Source: Acidimicrobiales bacterium (GTDB lineage: Bacteria; Actinomycetota; Acidimicrobiia; Acidimicrobiales; Palsa-688). From it: 6,575 bases of DNA. The stretch is taken from assembly GCA_030039575.1 (NCBI GenBank), contig JASHVH010000297.1, positions 1 through 6,575 on the forward strand. Direction: 5' to 3'. Position numbers and translations under genes: made by a program. Shown here in pieces: positions 5,836-6,575 of this stretch (within the stretch, counting starts at the first letter, position 1; every line of letters starts with the position of its first letter). The notes under the pieces were generated by a model. The model saw nothing but the letters and a program-made list of their open reading frames with translations. It ran no database searches and was not told the DNA's origin.

Positions 5836-6575
5836 CTAAGCCCGCTTGAGCGGCGTCAAGTGGAGGCTAAATCGCTTTTCGCCCGCCCCCGGGAACCTGA
5901 TCGTGGCCTCGGCCTCCGCCCCTTCGCCGCTGACCTCGATGACGACGCCCTCGCCATAACGGGCATGCACGACCTCATCTCCGGCACGGAGCCCCAGGGC
6001 CTCGGCCCCTGTGCCGTGGACCGGCACCCCCGCCCGGCCCCGGCGCAGGGCGGCCTCGACCAGGTGATGGCGGGTTTCCTCCCGGCTTCGCCGATGGCTG
6101 CGGACGCCACTGCCGCTGGTCGCGAGCAGGTGGTCAGGGATCTCGCCGACGAACCGGCTGGGCGGGTTGTACTGGGTCTCGCCCCAGAGGCTCCGGCACC
6201 ACGCGTACGAAACGTACAGGCGCTCCTTGGCCCGGGTGACGCCGACGTAGCAGAGGCGCCGCTCTTCCTCCAGTTCCTCGGGTTCGCCGAGAGAACGCAG
6301 GTGAGGGAACACCCCCTCTTCCATCCCGGTCATGAACACGATCGGGTACTCGAGGCCCTTGGCTGTGTGGAGGGTCATCAAGGTGACGCTCGAGTCGTCC
6401 TGGTCCACCTCGTCGGTGTCGGCCACCAGGCTGACCTCGGTCAGGAAGTCGGCCAGCGTGCCGACCTCGGCCGCCGCCCCCAGCAGTTCCTCGACGTTTT
6501 CCACCCGCCCTTCGATCTCGAGGGGGGTACCCGGCTGGGCGCGCAGGTCCTCGATGTAGCCGGTCCGGTCGAGGA
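5836..6575 (-). CDS. pcrA: UvrD/PcrA-type superfamily 1 DNA helicase, C-terminal 245 residues (partial at right edge)
   Basis: ATP-driven 3'-to-5' helicase used in nucleotide excision repair, replication restart and clearing RecA or RNA polymerase from DNA. Residues are counted from the first complete codon in the window. The fragment opens with the 2B/2A-region signature DRTGYIEDL (2-10). Helicase motif V is TLHTAKGLEYPIVF (67-80) and motif VI is EERRLCYVGVTRAKERL (103-119), with the arginine finger at R114. A basic Arg/His-rich linker (about 155-180) leads to a tudor-like tail, GDEVVHARYGEGVV (198-211), typical of PcrA/UvrD and known to contact RNA polymerase. The ATPase motifs I to IV lie beyond the right edge; the full protein should be about 700-750 residues. 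The reading frame is open across the edge. A GTG at 6502-6504 falls inside conserved sequence (GRVENVEEL) and is not the start. UvrD1-type naming is equally possible, as the two cannot be told apart from this end. Confidence 0.93.
   Translation of the reverse strand, partial: LDRTGYIEDLRAQPGTPLEIEGRVENVEELLGAAAEVGTLADFLTEVSLVADTDEVDQDDSSVTLMTLHTAKGLEYPIVFMTGMEEGVFPHLRSLGEPEELEEERRLCYVGVTRAKERLYVSYAWCRSLWGETQYNPPSRFVGEIPDHLLATSGSGVRSHRRSREETRHHLVEAALRRGRAGVPVHGTGAEALGLRAGDEVVHARYGEGVVIEVSGEGAEAEATIRFPGAGEKRFSLHLTPLKRA

Noticed and set aside
5845..5860. Hairpin CTTGA/TCAAG at the end of the helicase gene as a terminator
   Set aside because: It lies inside the coding sequence, the stem is 5 bp, and no T run follows it on the minus strand.
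1..6575. Mobile elements, CRISPR arrays, tRNA/rRNA genes, toxin-antitoxin or defence cassettes
   Set aside because: I saw no transposase, integrase, regular repeat-spacer pattern, structural-RNA signature or paired small toxin genes. The window reads as core chromosome with one unknown small gene.

Overview
The window is GC-rich DNA (about 70% by eye) from a bacterial chromosome and carries four recognisable core genes, two of them cut by the window edges, plus one small uncharacterised gene. The base composition, the actinobacterial-style glnE, the tudor-tailed PcrA-type helicase and the near-leaderless start sites suggest an actinobacterium. The short loop in the adenylyl-removing half of GlnE recalls Acidimicrobiia sequences as I remember them. 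That placement is inference, not proof.

Layout. (1) 1-1115, minus: the N-terminal two thirds of glutamine-dependent NAD+ synthase (nadE), running off the left edge. (2) 1114-3897, plus: a complete glnE, the two-headed enzyme that adenylylates and deadenylylates glutamine synthetase. The longest reading of glnE starts within the nadE start codon, on the opposite strand. (3) 3898-4090: a gene-free convergent gap with two weak terminator-like hairpins. (4) 4091-5356, minus: a complete fabF (beta-ketoacyl-ACP synthase II). (5) 5357-5524: a divergent intergenic region with promoter-like motifs for both flanking genes and a nested inverted repeat. (6) 5525-5701, plus: a 58-residue acidic protein built around two near-identical 11-residue motifs. 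(7) 5702-5835: a short convergent gap. (8) 5836-6575, minus: the C-terminal third of a UvrD/PcrA-type helicase, running off the right edge.

NadE and GlnE are linked through glutamine: NadE consumes it as ammonia donor, and GlnE sets the activity of the enzyme that makes it. Their divergent, nearly abutting arrangement could allow joint control. FabF (fatty acid elongation) and the helicase (DNA repair and replication) are housekeeping genes with no evident tie to the others. I see no mobile element, CRISPR array, RNA gene or defence cassette. The most interesting item is the small repeat protein: its two motif copies differ at the DNA level only at third codon positions, so the peptide motif itself appears to be under selection.
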